Source: CTSOIL-112 sp964293815
Lineage (GTDB): Bacteria > Pseudomonadota > Gammaproteobacteria > Burkholderiales > Burkholderiaceae
DNA length: 64,000 nucleotides
Assembly: GCA_964293815.1 (NCBI GenBank)
Contig: CAXYYC010000005.1
Location: 1-64,000 of the forward strand
Direction: 5' to 3'
Shown here: positions 8,627 through 16,424 of the stretch, in pieces
Layout of the letters: every line of letters starts with the position of its first letter
Position numbering within the stretch: the first letter of the stretch is position 1
Position numbers and translations under genes: made by a program
The notes under the pieces: model-generated
What the model was told of the DNA's origin: nothing
The model's input: the letters and a program-made list of their open reading frames with translations, nothing else
Databases searched by the model: none

Positions 8627-9448
8627 ATGAATTCGACAGACACAGCAATTCAATTACAAGGCTCGGTGTGGATGAGCGTTGGAGATGAGAAATTCGGCGG
8701 CTCAGATCGCATGGCTTTATTATCAAAAATTGTCGAATGCGGCTCAATCACACAGGCCGCCAAAGCCGTTCGCATGAGCTATAAAGCGGCTTGGGACGCC
8801 ATCGACGCGATGAACAGCCTTGCCGGGGAAGCGCTGGTAGAACGCCAAGCTGGAGGCAAAGGCGGCGGCGGTACGCGGCTGACTCAGCGTGGTCAGCAAT
8901 TGGTCGAGAATTTTAAAACGATACAAAAGGCGCATCAACGATTTCTCAACCAATTGGCTGCTCAGGCGCAAACACTGACCGATGACTACATTTTAATTAG
9001 GAGGATGGCTATGAAAACCAGTGCACGCAACCAATTTTTAGGCAAAATCACCGCCGTTAAAACCGGCGCAGTCAACGACGAAATCGAGCTGCAAACCGCA
9101 ACAGGGCTGAGTATCGTCGCGATGGTCACACATGAAAGCACCAAAAGTTTAGAGCTCAATATCGGCGCAGAAGCTTTTGCCCTGATCAAATCCTCAGCGA
9201 TTATTTTGGTCACGGACGATAAAAATGGACAGGACGTACAGTTTTCCGCCCGCAATCAATTCCAAGGTACGATTACCCGACTGCAACCCGGCGCCGTCAA
9301 TACAGAAGTCGTGATCACACTGGAGGGTGGCGACTCAATCGCTGCAATTGTGACCAACTCAAGCTGCGAAAATATGCAATTGACGGTTGGCAAACCTGCT
9401 CGCGCTATTTTCAAAGCATCCAGTGTGATTATCGCCGTGCCTGCTTGA
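8627..9448 (+). CDS. modE: Molybdate-responsive regulator ModE with two Mop domains
   Basis: ModE binds molybdate and represses mod genes when the metal is plentiful. The 273-residue protein has an N-terminal LysR-type winged helix (GSITQAAKAVRMSYKAAWDAI, about residues 38-58) and two tandem Mop/TOBE domains, each starting SARNQF (about 132 and 204). GGGAG precedes the ATG by 7 bp. It closes the modA-modB-modC-nifQ-like operon and is the natural ligand of the palindrome upstream of modA. Confidence 0.93.
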   Translation: MNSTDTAIQLQGSVWMSVGDEKFGGSDRMALLSKIVECGSITQAAKAVRMSYKAAWDAIDAMNSLAGEALVERQAGGKGGGGTRLTQRGQQLVENFKTIQKAHQRFLNQLAAQAQTLTDDYILIRRMAMKTSARNQFLGKITAVKTGAVNDEIELQTATGLSIVAMVTHESTKSLELNIGAEAFALIKSSAIILVTDDKNGQDVQFSARNQFQGTITRLQPGAVNTEVVITLEGGDSIAAIVTNSSCENMQLTVGKPARAIFKASSVIIAVPA

Positions 9449-9469
9449 AAATCAATTTTGCATATTGAA

Positions 9470-9501
9470 AAGCCCAAAAATCTCATAAAACTTTTGGGCT
9501 T
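9470..9501. terminator. Bidirectional terminator between modE and the pirin operon
   Basis: Perfect 10-bp stem, AAGCCCAAAA with TTTTGGGCTT, and a 12-base loop, lying between two convergent genes. The outer ends of the stem are A/T-rich, so it can serve both strands. Confidence 0.7.
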
Positions 9502-9553
9502 GACCATTACACGTTAAGGAAGTACGAAATAACCGAAACCATGTCTGTTGGTT

Positions 9554-10438
9554 TCATGATATCTTTTCCGACCACGGTGGCACAGGCGCCACCAAGCGTT
9601 TCAGTTCGGTATCAATCGAGCCAAAACGTGGGCTGTGGTCATTCCAATCAGTAACAGCCTGATCGATTTGCGCGCGTTGCGTGCCGACGAAATTCCACCA
9701 AATAATGATCTCCTGCGCCAACGGCTCGCCACCGAGCAACATCACATGACTATCAACGCTGGCCTGCACCATCACCTCGGTTTGCCCAGTCGGCAGATAT
9801 GCCAATTCATCCGCCTCATAGCGCACGCCCTCAATCAGCAAACTGCCTTTGAGCACCAAAAAGCCGTATTCAAAATCAGCGCATAGCGCAATGCGCTGTG
9901 CCTGCTCGGTTTTGAAGATCATATCCAAGCCAAGCAATGGCGAATACTGCTGAGTGGGTGCTGTATGTGTGCCAAACTGTCCTGTGGTCAGCACATAATC
10001 CACGCCCTGCTCCGACCACATTGGCAAATCAGGGTAATGAACAAACGCCGGAGCGACCTCCCGCGCCGATTCCGGCAAAGCAATCCACAATTGCACCGCG
10101 TGTACTTCGCGACTGTGTGCCGGTGTTTGCTCGGTGTGACTGATGCCGCGCCCCGCCGTCATCAGATTGACCTGATGTTTGCGAATCAACAACTCGTTGC
10201 CCAAACTGTCTTTGTGCAACACTTCACCCGCCAGCATCCAAGTAAACGTCTGCAAGCCAATGTGCGGATGCGCGCCCACCTGCAAACCCGCTTCACCCTC
10301 AGCAAAAACCGCCGGTCCCGCGTGATCGAGAAAGCACCATGCGCCGATACTGCGCCGCTGTGCGGTGGGCAATAAACGCGCTACGGGAATGCCGCCAACG
10401 TCTTTGATATTAGCCGTTATTTTTTGTAATGTACTCAT
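9554..10438 (-). CDS. Pirin family protein (pirin paralogue 1 of 3)
   Basis: Bicupin protein of 294 residues. Pirins bind a metal ion and some oxidise flavonols such as quercetin. The pirin N-terminal signature is seen as GAWCFLDHAGPA and AHPHIGLQTFTWMLAGEVLHKDSLG, followed by MTAGRGISHTEQTP; the second cupin contains VLKGSLLIEG. The ATG at 10438 overlaps the stop of the upstream FMN reductase gene (ATGA) and has GAGGAGG nearby, so the two are translationally coupled. An in-frame ATG 17 codons upstream lacks support. Last gene of the five-gene operon. Confidence 0.9.
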   Translation of the reverse strand: MSTLQKITANIKDVGGIPVARLLPTAQRRSIGAWCFLDHAGPAVFAEGEAGLQVGAHPHIGLQTFTWMLAGEVLHKDSLGNELLIRKHQVNLMTAGRGISHTEQTPAHSREVHAVQLWIALPESAREVAPAFVHYPDLPMWSEQGVDYVLTTGQFGTHTAPTQQYSPLLGLDMIFKTEQAQRIALCADFEYGFLVLKGSLLIEGVRYEADELAYLPTGQTEVMVQASVDSHVMLLGGEPLAQEIIIWWNFVGTQRAQIDQAVTDWNDHSPRFGSIDTELKRLVAPVPPWSEKIS

Positions 10439-11010
10439 TGTGCCTCCTCGCCCTTTGATTCGATTTGTCGATCCAACCACGCATCCCATGCCGCAACGAA
10501 TTTTTGTACAAATGCTTGCGAACGCTCATTGGCAAACTCACCTTGCTCATTCAATAAATCAAACGCCTTGCTCAAGAAAACCTCAGGGCTAATCATCACC
10601 TGCACGCCCAAAGCTTCCAATACCTGCCGCAAATGCAAGCCAGAGGACAAACCGCCAAATGTCGATGGCGATGCACATACCACTGCAGCCAGCTTGCCCG
10701 TCCATGCGCTCTGACCGGCAGGACGAGACGCGATGTCCAGCAGATTTTTCACCGCTGCGGGGATTGAGCGATTATGCTCGGGCGTAACGAATAACACCGC
10801 ATCGGCTTGCTTGATTTGCGTGCGCACCCGCTCATACGCTTCAATGCATTCAGCGTCGAAATCTTGGTTATAAACCGGCAAATCGCCAATGTGTACCTCA
10901 TCGATTGTCCATGACGCGGGTGCAATATTTTGAATGTACTGCGCAACCTTGCGATTGATCGAATCACGACGCAAACTACCAATGACCAATGCAATGTGTT
11001 TTTTCTGCAT
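10435..11010 (-). CDS. NADPH-dependent FMN reductase family protein
   Basis: Flavodoxin-fold reductase of 191 residues, of the chromate/quinone reductase type. The phosphate-binding loop is IGSLRRDSINRKVA near the N-terminus. The family motif follows as PEHNRSIPAAVKNLLDIASRP, then the flavin-contacting region SPSTFGGLSSGLHLRQVLEALG. AAGGGGAA precedes the ATG at 11010. It lies between two pirin genes and overlaps the downstream one. The setting suggests detoxification of quinones or other electrophiles; the substrate is unknown. Confidence 0.88.
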   Translation of the reverse strand: MQKKHIALVIGSLRRDSINRKVAQYIQNIAPASWTIDEVHIGDLPVYNQDFDAECIEAYERVRTQIKQADAVLFVTPEHNRSIPAAVKNLLDIASRPAGQSAWTGKLAAVVCASPSTFGGLSSGLHLRQVLEALGVQVMISPEVFLSKAFDLLNEQGEFANERSQAFVQKFVAAWDAWLDRQIESKGEEAQ

Positions 11011-11056
11011 ATTTATTCCCCTTAATTTCCTAATGATCGTTAAATCCAACCGAGTG

Positions 11057-11776
11057 TTAAAAATCCATCGGTACTTCCATTAACAAAACTTCAGCATCAT
11101 TCAACGCTTTTAAATCAAATGTCGTCGTATCGCTAATGCCCAAACCATCGCGCGTTTGCAAATCATAGCCCGCAATTGTTACCGCACCTTCGATCACAAA
11201 AACATACACACCGTTACCCGACTTTTTCAATGTATACGTTTGGCTGAAACCTTGATTGAGTTTCACCAGATGAAACCACGCATCTTGATGAATCCAAACG
11301 CCCGCATCATCAGGATTCGGTGAGAGAATCTGCTGAAAGCCGTTCTCCACCGCTTCTTGCGCAATATTAATCTGCTGATAACGCGGTGTGACATTTTTTT
11401 GTCGTGGTTGTACCCAAATCTGTAAAAATTTCACTGGTCGATCCGCATTGCCATTCATCTCGCTGTGTACAATCCCCGTTCCGGCAGACATCACCTGTAT
11501 TTCGCCATGACGAATCACACCGCGATTGCCCATGCTGTCGCCATGCGCCAGATCACCGTCCAGCGGGATACTGATGATTTCCATATCACGGTGCGGATGC
11601 TCGCCAAAGCCGCGCCCGCCCTGTACATAGTCGTCATTGATGACCCGCAAAGCGCCAAAACCCATGCGATCTGGATCATAATAATGGCCAAAACTGAATG
11701 TATGTTGGCTTTTTAACCAACCGTGGTCTGCATAACCCCGATTTTTGGCCGGATGAAAAACAGTATTCATCATCAT
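11057..11776 (-). CDS. Pirin family protein, YhhW-type (pirin paralogue 2 of 3)
   Basis: The 239-residue product resembles E. coli YhhW, a quercetin 2,3-dioxygenase-like bicupin. It starts with the typical FHPAKNRGYADHGWLKSQHT, followed by HPHRDMEIISIPLDGDLAHGDSMGN with the metal-binding histidines, and GTGIVHSEMN. Three consecutive ATG codons follow GAGG; the first (11776) is chosen and the choice is uncertain by two residues. It is 46 bp from the FMN reductase gene and in the same direction. Confidence 0.9.
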   Translation of the reverse strand: MMMNTVFHPAKNRGYADHGWLKSQHTFSFGHYYDPDRMGFGALRVINDDYVQGGRGFGEHPHRDMEIISIPLDGDLAHGDSMGNRGVIRHGEIQVMSAGTGIVHSEMNGNADRPVKFLQIWVQPRQKNVTPRYQQINIAQEAVENGFQQILSPNPDDAGVWIHQDAWFHLVKLNQGFSQTYTLKKSGNGVYVFVIEGAVTIAGYDLQTRDGLGISDTTTFDLKALNDAEVLLMEVPMDF

Positions 11777-11821
11777 AAACCTCAAAAATATTGAAAAAAT
11801 TAAACCCGAATTAGGCCGAAA

Positions 11822-12697
11822 TTACCCCGAAATTGAGCCAAAACGCCCACGGTTAAAATCATCAATCGCTTGACGAATTTCCTCCGACGTGTTCATCACA
11901 AACGGACCGTAGCCCACCACTGGCTCATCAATCGGCACGCCGGACAGCAGTAAAATTTTTGCCTCCTGCTCACCCGCAACCAGCTGAATCTCGCCCGCTT
12001 CGGTGACAAAGCTCACTAATTCGCCCGCATGTGCCGTATGTGTCCCGTTGAACGTCACATCGCCGCGCAGTACCACCATGCTCAGATGATGTGTTTCAGG
12101 GACATTTAGCGATACCTGCGCGCCTGCATTGACCACCATATCCCACACATTCATCTCGGTGAAGGTCTGCGCCGCGCCTTGCACACCAGCATACTCACCT
12201 GCAATCACACGGATATGACCGGCATCGCCAGCCAACGCCACATTTGGAATGCGCTCTTTAGGCAAATGTTGGTAACGCGGTGGTGTATTTTTATCCTTCG
12301 CAGGTAAGTTGACCCATAGCTGTACCATTTCAAACAAACCACCGCGTTGGCTAAACGCTTCAGAGTGAAATTCCTCGTGAATAATGCCGCTACCCGCCGT
12401 CATCCACTGCACATCGCCTTCGGCAATCACACCGCCACCGCCGGTCGAATCCCGATGCGCCACCTCACCATGATAAGCAATCGTCACGGTTTCAAAACCT
12501 TTATGCGGATGTTGACCCACGCCACGCTGACGACTGCTGCTATTTGGCTCAAACACGCTGGGTGCTGCATAGTCAAGCATCAAAAATGGATCGGTTTGTT
12601 TATTCTCACCCATGTGTGAAAATAAAGGCTGTACCAAAAATCCGTCACCGACCCAATGTTGACTATTCGCTTGATAAATACGTCGTACGTTTCTCAT
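11822..12697 (-). CDS. Pirin family protein (pirin paralogue 3 of 3)
   Basis: The 291-residue bicupin carries the pirin signature DPFLMLDYAAPSVF, then HPHKGFETVTIAYHGEVAHRDSTGG and MTAGSGIIHEEFHS. The C-terminal pirin domain ends with MNTSEEIRQAIDDFNRGRFG. The ATG at 12697 has AAGGAG 5 bp upstream. A nearer-upstream in-frame ATG (12712) overlaps that Shine-Dalgarno and is less likely. Second gene of the operon after the DUF896 gene. Confidence 0.9.
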   Translation of the reverse strand: MRNVRRIYQANSQHWVGDGFLVQPLFSHMGENKQTDPFLMLDYAAPSVFEPNSSSRQRGVGQHPHKGFETVTIAYHGEVAHRDSTGGGGVIAEGDVQWMTAGSGIIHEEFHSEAFSQRGGLFEMVQLWVNLPAKDKNTPPRYQHLPKERIPNVALAGDAGHIRVIAGEYAGVQGAAQTFTEMNVWDMVVNAGAQVSLNVPETHHLSMVVLRGDVTFNGTHTAHAGELVSFVTEAGEIQLVAGEQEAKILLLSGVPIDEPVVGYGPFVMNTSEEIRQAIDDFNRGRFGSISG

Positions 12698-12759
12698 TTT
12701 TAACTCCTTCATTCGATTCTACTCATTGACTGTGTTCATTTTATATGACAGATTGATGA

Positions 12760-12999
12760 TTAACACTCAACTTGCATAGTGCCACTTTGTTGTGCCAGAC
12801 GCAGCGCTACGGGCGTCACATCATGGCCTTCGGGATCAATGACCGTTACTGTCGCCAACATATTATTCACCTGTCCCGTGACCGCCTGAATGTAAGCTCG
12901 TCGCAATGCCGCACGCTCGGCCAACTCGCTCGCCGTCAGCGCGGTGGTTTTGGCTTTTTGTGCCAAAACATTGATCCGATCCAATTCTGGAATGCGCAT
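12760..12999 (-). CDS. DUF896 family small protein
   Basis: The 79-residue protein starts MRIPELDRINVLAQKAK, the conserved N-terminus of the DUF896 (YnzC-like) family, and continues TALTASELAERAALRRAYI. These are small helical proteins, common in Firmicutes, whose role is not established. AAAGGGG is 6 bp from the ATG at 12999. It is the first gene of the pirin operon, divergent from the HxlR regulator. Confidence 0.82.
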   Translation of the reverse strand: MRIPELDRINVLAQKAKTTALTASELAERAALRRAYIQAVTGQVNNMLATVTVIDPEGHDVTPVALRLAQQSGTMQVEC

Positions 13000-13079
13000 A
13001 TCAATACCCCTTTCTGTATTCACTCAGTACCGTTGACTGAGCATTAGCCATAAATTGACTTGGATTTCAATTTAATATG

Positions 13080-13095
13080 GGTGTATTATTGCACC
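13080..13095. promoter_or_regulatory. Imperfect palindrome between DUF896 gene and hxlR, candidate operator
   Basis: GGTG and CACC flank TATTATTG in the divergent intergenic region. On the plus strand the palindrome covers a plausible -10 (TATTAT at 13084), with TTGGAT 18 bp upstream as -35. An HxlR-type dimer binding here could control both operons; this is inference from position. Confidence 0.4.
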
Positions 13096-13148
13096 TATCA
13101 TCTTTTTTAACAAGTACGCACATTTTTTATACTGTAAGAATCAAGCAA

Positions 13149-13526
13149 ATGAACGATACCACATCAACCAACCACACCACGACCGCGCAATACAGCGATT
13201 TTTGCCCTGTTAATACCACACTGTCGGTGATCGGCGGCAAATGGAAAGTCCTGATTTTGTACCATTTGATCGAACAAACGCAGCGCTTTAACGAACTGCG
13301 CCGCCAGTTGCCCGATATCACCCAACGCATGTTGACCCTGCAACTGCGCGAATTAGAGGAAGATGGCTTGATCCACCGTGAGGTTTATCCGGTCGTGCCG
13401 CCCAAGGTGGAATACTCTCTGACCGAATTTGGGAGAACGCTCCTGCCGGTAATTGAGGCAATGCATCAGTGGGGCGTGGAATATAATCAAGAGTGCCAAC
13501 GCATTCGATATGAGGCGTCGCAGTGA
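13149..13526 (+). CDS. HxlR family transcriptional regulator
   Basis: Winged-helix regulator of 125 residues with the family core [20 protein letters not shown], the [18 protein letters not shown] recognition region and the wing with [21 protein letters not shown]. The conserved cysteine (residue 19) is the position used as a thiol sensor for quinones, diamide or aldehydes in relatives such as YodB. It is divergent from the pirin operon and probably controls it. The ATG at 13149 puts the family motif at its usual place; an in-frame ATG at 13077 lies inside the putative promoter. Confidence 0.9.
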   Translation: MNDTTSTNHTTTAQYSDFCPVNTTLSVIGGKWKVLILYHLIEQTQRFNELRRQLPDITQRMLTLQLRELEEDGLIHREVYPVVPPKVEYSLTEFGRTLLPVIEAMHQWGVEYNQECQRIRYEASQ

Positions 13527-13668
13527 GTGAATGTGCTTGCCCTGCGTGGGGCATGTGACAATATAAGAAGTGAAATCAAGCAGGTGATTCGGTTGCGTTT
13601 CTCCATAGCCTGCCTATGAGGCGCTCAGTCTAAGCCGCCGTGACAATAATATAACGTCGCACAATCGG

Positions 13669-13785
13669 TCAATTGTGAAACTTGCCTTCGCAATATTCGG
13701 CCTGCCAATCCTCGCTGATACTGAACAGTACCAAAGCCAAAAGAGCCAGTAGAACCAAAGCAACACCGAGAAAAATGGTTAGCAT
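13669..13785 (-). CDS. Putative 38-residue single-pass membrane peptide
   Basis: An unlisted short frame reads ATG at 13785 to TGA at 13669. Residues 2-22 are almost entirely Leu, Val, Ala, Ile and Phe (MLTIFLGVALVLLALLALVL), a convincing membrane span. A charged tail with EDWQAEYCEGKF follows and includes one cysteine. AGGTG lies 5 bp upstream of the ATG. The promoter side faces the palindrome-rich region it shares with the divergent DUF6502 gene. No family recognised. A chance frame is possible, but the composition and the ribosome-binding site argue for a real small protein. Confidence 0.5.
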   Translation of the reverse strand: MLTIFLGVALVLLALLALVLFSISEDWQAEYCEGKFHN

Positions 13786-13821
13786 GTGTGCACCTGTCAA
13801 AGTTATGAGCTTATCCTCAAT

Positions 13822-13852
13822 ATAATAAATGTGAAATAATCACATTTATTAT
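13822..13852. repeat. Perfect 12-bp inverted repeat in the divergent region
   Basis: ATAATAAATGTG and CACATTTATTAT are separated by 7 bp. The centre contains GTGAAATAATCAC. It lies 37 bp upstream of the small membrane-peptide frame and 231 bp upstream of the DUF6502 gene. It could be an operator or a hairpin; there is no coding gene upstream of it needing a terminator. Confidence 0.6.
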
Positions 13853-13946
13853 TCTACGGGCTTTTCACCTTTTTGCAAGTGAATTTTTCACATTTTTTAA
13901 ATTTTTCGACGTACACCCAGTCTGTCAAATAGCAGTGAAATATCAC
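13831..13946. promoter_or_regulatory. Cluster of three GTGA-N4/5-TCAC palindromes
   Basis: GTGAAATAATCAC (13831-13843), GTGAATTTTTCAC (13879-13891) and GTGAAATATCAC (13935-13946) share GTGA/TCAC arms with A/T cores. They recall CRP/FNR-type sites but are 1-2 bp too short for the CRP spacing of six. The surrounding region from 13786 to 14082 holds no gene and is A/T-rich. They are likely operators of one dimeric regulator acting on the divergent genes. Confidence 0.45.
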
Positions 13947-14082
13947 TCATTGGGCGAATTAATTGAAAACTGGGATATTTTCACATACAATACGCCGCTG
14001 AATCATGGCCTTAGCACGCATCGATTGATTGGCTGAGTATTCTTAACGTTATTCACAATTATTTTTAAGCCTCACAATATTC

Positions 14083-14937
14083 ATGAGTATCCAACCCACC
14101 GCCACCGCCGCCTCCACGCTGGAGCATGCCTTAAGCATGATCGAGCCATTGGCCTGCTGGTTAATTCGCTCGGGAGTGGGTTATACCGAATTTGCGACTG
14201 CGCTCAAAACCGTATTTTTTGACGAGGCCAACAAAGAAGCCCAACGCATCGGACAAAAACCAACGGATTCTGCCATCAGTCTGCTGGCGGGAATGCACCG
14301 CAAAGACATCAACGCACTGCGTCTGGCGAAAGAGCAAGATGTGCCCAAGCACCGCTTGGTACGTAAATCCATCAGCATGTCCTCGCAAGTATTGGGACGC
14401 TGGCTGGCCAAAGAATGGCCACACAGCATCCCCGTACAAGATGCGCCCATCAGCTTTGACGCCTTGGTACGCGCCATTTCGAATGACAAGCACCCGCGCT
14501 CGGTGCTTCAAGAATTGGAACGTCTGGGCGCTGTTCGCGTTGAGGACAACCAAGTTCACCTACTAAAGCAAGCGTTCGTACCCGAGGCCTCCACGATGGA
14601 AGCACACGACATTTTTGCCGCCAACATAGCCGATCATCTGGCGGCAGGCGTGCATAATTTAACCCAAACGAATAACAGTGGCGCTGCCAATATAGCCGGC
14701 AGCGAAGCGCAATTCATCGAGCAAAGCGTCTTTGCCGATGAGCTGACCGAAGCATCCACCCAAAAACTGCGCCAGCTATCAGCACACGCATGGCAACAAA
14801 TCATGCACCGTATTTTGGAGCAAGCGATCTTGTTAAATGAACAAGATGCCGATCAACCGGAAGCAACGCACCGATTCCGCGTCGGTCTGTACGCCTATGC
14901 CACTCAAGATCATACGCAGAAAGACGATTCACAATGA
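14083..14937 (+). CDS. DUF6502 family protein
   Basis: The 284-residue product resembles DUF6502, a family of unknown function frequent in Burkholderiales. The N-terminal part (MIEPLACWLIRSGVGYTEFATALKTVFFDEA) has the family's helical start. SAISLLAGMHRKDINALR resembles a helix-turn-helix and continues to VLGRWLAKEWPH and a C-terminal helical domain with QKLRQLSAHAWQQIMHRI. No signal peptide or membrane span. Its stop overlaps the next ATG (ATGA), so the pair is coupled. The apparent HTH suggests a regulator, which is inference. Confidence 0.7.
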   Translation: MSIQPTATAASTLEHALSMIEPLACWLIRSGVGYTEFATALKTVFFDEANKEAQRIGQKPTDSAISLLAGMHRKDINALRLAKEQDVPKHRLVRKSISMSSQVLGRWLAKEWPHSIPVQDAPISFDALVRAISNDKHPRSVLQELERLGAVRVEDNQVHLLKQAFVPEASTMEAHDIFAANIADHLAAGVHNLTQTNNSGAANIAGSEAQFIEQSVFADELTEASTQKLRQLSAHAWQQIMHRILEQAILLNEQDADQPEATHRFRVGLYAYATQDHTQKDDSQ

Positions 14938-16184
14938 ACGCACTATTCGTCAAAACCCCTATAAAATTCAATGGTACCGAGGATTTGGGCACGACAGCGA
15001 TGCTCCCCGCGCAACCAGCATACCTAATCATCAACTCTCCGAAATCAACCTCAGCCAAAGGCAAATCAACCTTTACAAACACTGAGACAGAGCCACAAGA
15101 AACGGATTCTTTTTTTGTTGAAACCAACCACGCAAACACATACCCCATCTGGTCAACATCCTCTACACTCACTCCAAGCATTGCGCTACCTACGAATGAT
15201 CTCATCACCGCAGTCGGTACAGGCGGAACAGGCATTGGACTGATTGATCAACCCCATATTGCCGCAGTCGGTACAGGTGGCACGGGTATTGATTTAAGCC
15301 ACATAGACCCGATTGCCGCCGTCGGCATCGGCGGCACGGGCGGGATGAACACTGGCGTCGTTACCGAGCCAAAATTACCAACGCAGCCGATACAGACGCC
15401 AACTTCCCCAATTATCTTGGCAGACAATAACACTGCGATACATGATCCGCTAAACAGCCTCCACACGCCAACACCGGCTGAAAACGCACCCATCCTCAGT
15501 GCGCCACTGGGCATCTCACTTAACGACGTGCTCGGCTACAGCAACGATGTAAATACATCAATGGATGAGCCGACAGGCGGAACCGTTGCGGTCTATTTAC
15601 CGCTGCACAATACCATCACCCAAATGATTCAGCATACGGGCAATAAGCAAAACCTCATTGAACCAGCCGCACAAACCGATGATGCGACGCCAACGCTGTG
15701 CGGTACTGCCGAGACTGGTGCTCTATTGGTACAGGTTTATGACAATGGCGAACTGATTGGCTCCGCCGCAGTTCAATCAAATGGCACATGGACATTTACG
15801 CCCGATCATCCATTATCCAGTGGCGCGCACAACGTACACATCAGCAGCATTGATGGCTCAGGGCAAGCCCAAAGCACGTCACCTATGTGGCACATCACCA
15901 TTGATCCCTCTGGACAAAATCCGTCGCTCAATACAGACACCACCACTGGTAACCACGACGCACAGTCTATACCCACACACAACATACTGGACTCGGGCCT
16001 ATGTTTTGACAGCTCTGAGTCAAGTCATGACCTATGGACATCGATACAACAAGGCGCTACATTCGCCATCGCCACGCCGGAGCCAGCGATTCACCCCTAT
16101 TTTGAAGCGAGTTCAACCCTCAGTTACATGACTACTCACATAGAAGACCTCAGCTTCATGGCAATAACCTCATCACACTATTAA
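14934..16184 (+). CDS. GGTG-repeat protein with one bacterial Ig-like domain
   Basis: The 416-residue product has no recognisable signal peptide. It is Thr/Ser/Pro-rich and carries three AVGTGGTGI-type motifs at residues 93, 111 and 129, exactly 18 apart. Residues of about 251-324 form a Big-type Ig-like domain (TPTLCGTAETGALLVQVYDN, then GTWTFTPDHPLSSGAHNV). Similar GGTG motifs occur, as I recall, in DUF5666 proteins that neighbour DUF6502 genes. Here the DUF5666 domain is not evident. Surface or secreted location is suggested by the Ig-like fold but no export signal is seen. Coupled to the DUF6502 gene by a 4-bp overlap. Confidence 0.65.
   Translation: MNALFVKTPIKFNGTEDLGTTAMLPAQPAYLIINSPKSTSAKGKSTFTNTETEPQETDSFFVETNHANTYPIWSTSSTLTPSIALPTNDLITAVGTGGTGIGLIDQPHIAAVGTGGTGIDLSHIDPIAAVGIGGTGGMNTGVVTEPKLPTQPIQTPTSPIILADNNTAIHDPLNSLHTPTPAENAPILSAPLGISLNDVLGYSNDVNTSMDEPTGGTVAVYLPLHNTITQMIQHTGNKQNLIEPAAQTDDATPTLCGTAETGALLVQVYDNGELIGSAAVQSNGTWTFTPDHPLSSGAHNVHISSIDGSGQAQSTSPMWHITIDPSGQNPSLNTDTTTGNHDAQSIPTHNILDSGLCFDSSESSHDLWTSIQQGATFAIATPEPAIHPYFEASSTLSYMTTHIEDLSFMAITSSHY
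15210..15371 (+). repeat. Three 54-bp coding tandem repeats
   Basis: The AVGTGGTGI repeats correspond to three consecutive 54-bp units inside the preceding gene. The third is the most diverged (AVGIGGTGG). The DNA copies differ mostly at third codon positions, so the protein motif appears conserved by selection and not by recent duplication. Confidence 0.6.
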
Positions 16185-16191
16185 ACGAATG

Positions 16192-16220
16192 TAGTCAAAA
16201 AGCAAAAATCAGGTTACAAT
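16192..16220 (+). promoter_or_regulatory. Candidate trp promoter
   Basis: TAGTCA (16192) and TACAAT (16215) are 17 bp apart, matching four and five positions of the sigma-70 hexamers. Transcription would start near 16227, so the short leader peptide at 16279 would have a leader of about 50 nt. Confidence 0.45.
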
Positions 16221-16278
16221 CCGCATCATGAAAACCGCAAACCGCCCTTCTTTCGATTCAAATACGACTGCCATTCAG

Positions 16279-16335
16279 ATGAATGCCTGTGGTCGTTGGC
16301 AAGTTTTGCGATGGTGTTTAGGCTCATGGCGCTAA
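16279..16335 (+). CDS. trpL: trp operon leader peptide TrpL
   Basis: The short frame encodes MNACGRWQVLRWCLGSWR, with three Trp codons in 18 residues, directly before a strong terminator and trpE. Stalling at the TGG codons under tryptophan shortage would favour antitermination, the classic attenuation logic. An in-frame ATG at 16228 would extend it to 35 residues (a further 17 at the N-terminus), but the candidate promoter places that codon at the transcript start. Neither start has a strong Shine-Dalgarno. A small hairpin (GCGCT/AGCGC, 16329-16342) overlaps the stop codon. Confidence 0.8.
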   Translation: MNACGRWQVLRWCLGSWR

Positions 16336-16360
16336 ACAGCGCTCCTCATGAACTAAACAC

Positions 16361-16389
16361 AACCGCTCAGAGATTCTGGCGGTTTTTTT
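16361..16389 (+). terminator. trp attenuator terminator
   Basis: AACCGC and GCGGTT pair, with CAGA/TCTG extending the stem after a one-base bulge, followed by a run of seven T. It lies 25 bp after the leader-peptide stop and 35 bp before trpE, the expected position for an intrinsic attenuator. Confidence 0.88.
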
Positions 16390-16424
16390 ATAGCCAAAAT
16401 TTGAATCATCGAATCGAGAACACC

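Noticed and set aside
9535..9555. Short GAAACC/GGTTTC hairpin near the end of pirin 1
   Set aside because: It overlaps the gene's stop and lacks a T run; the stronger stem at 9470-9501 is the better terminator.
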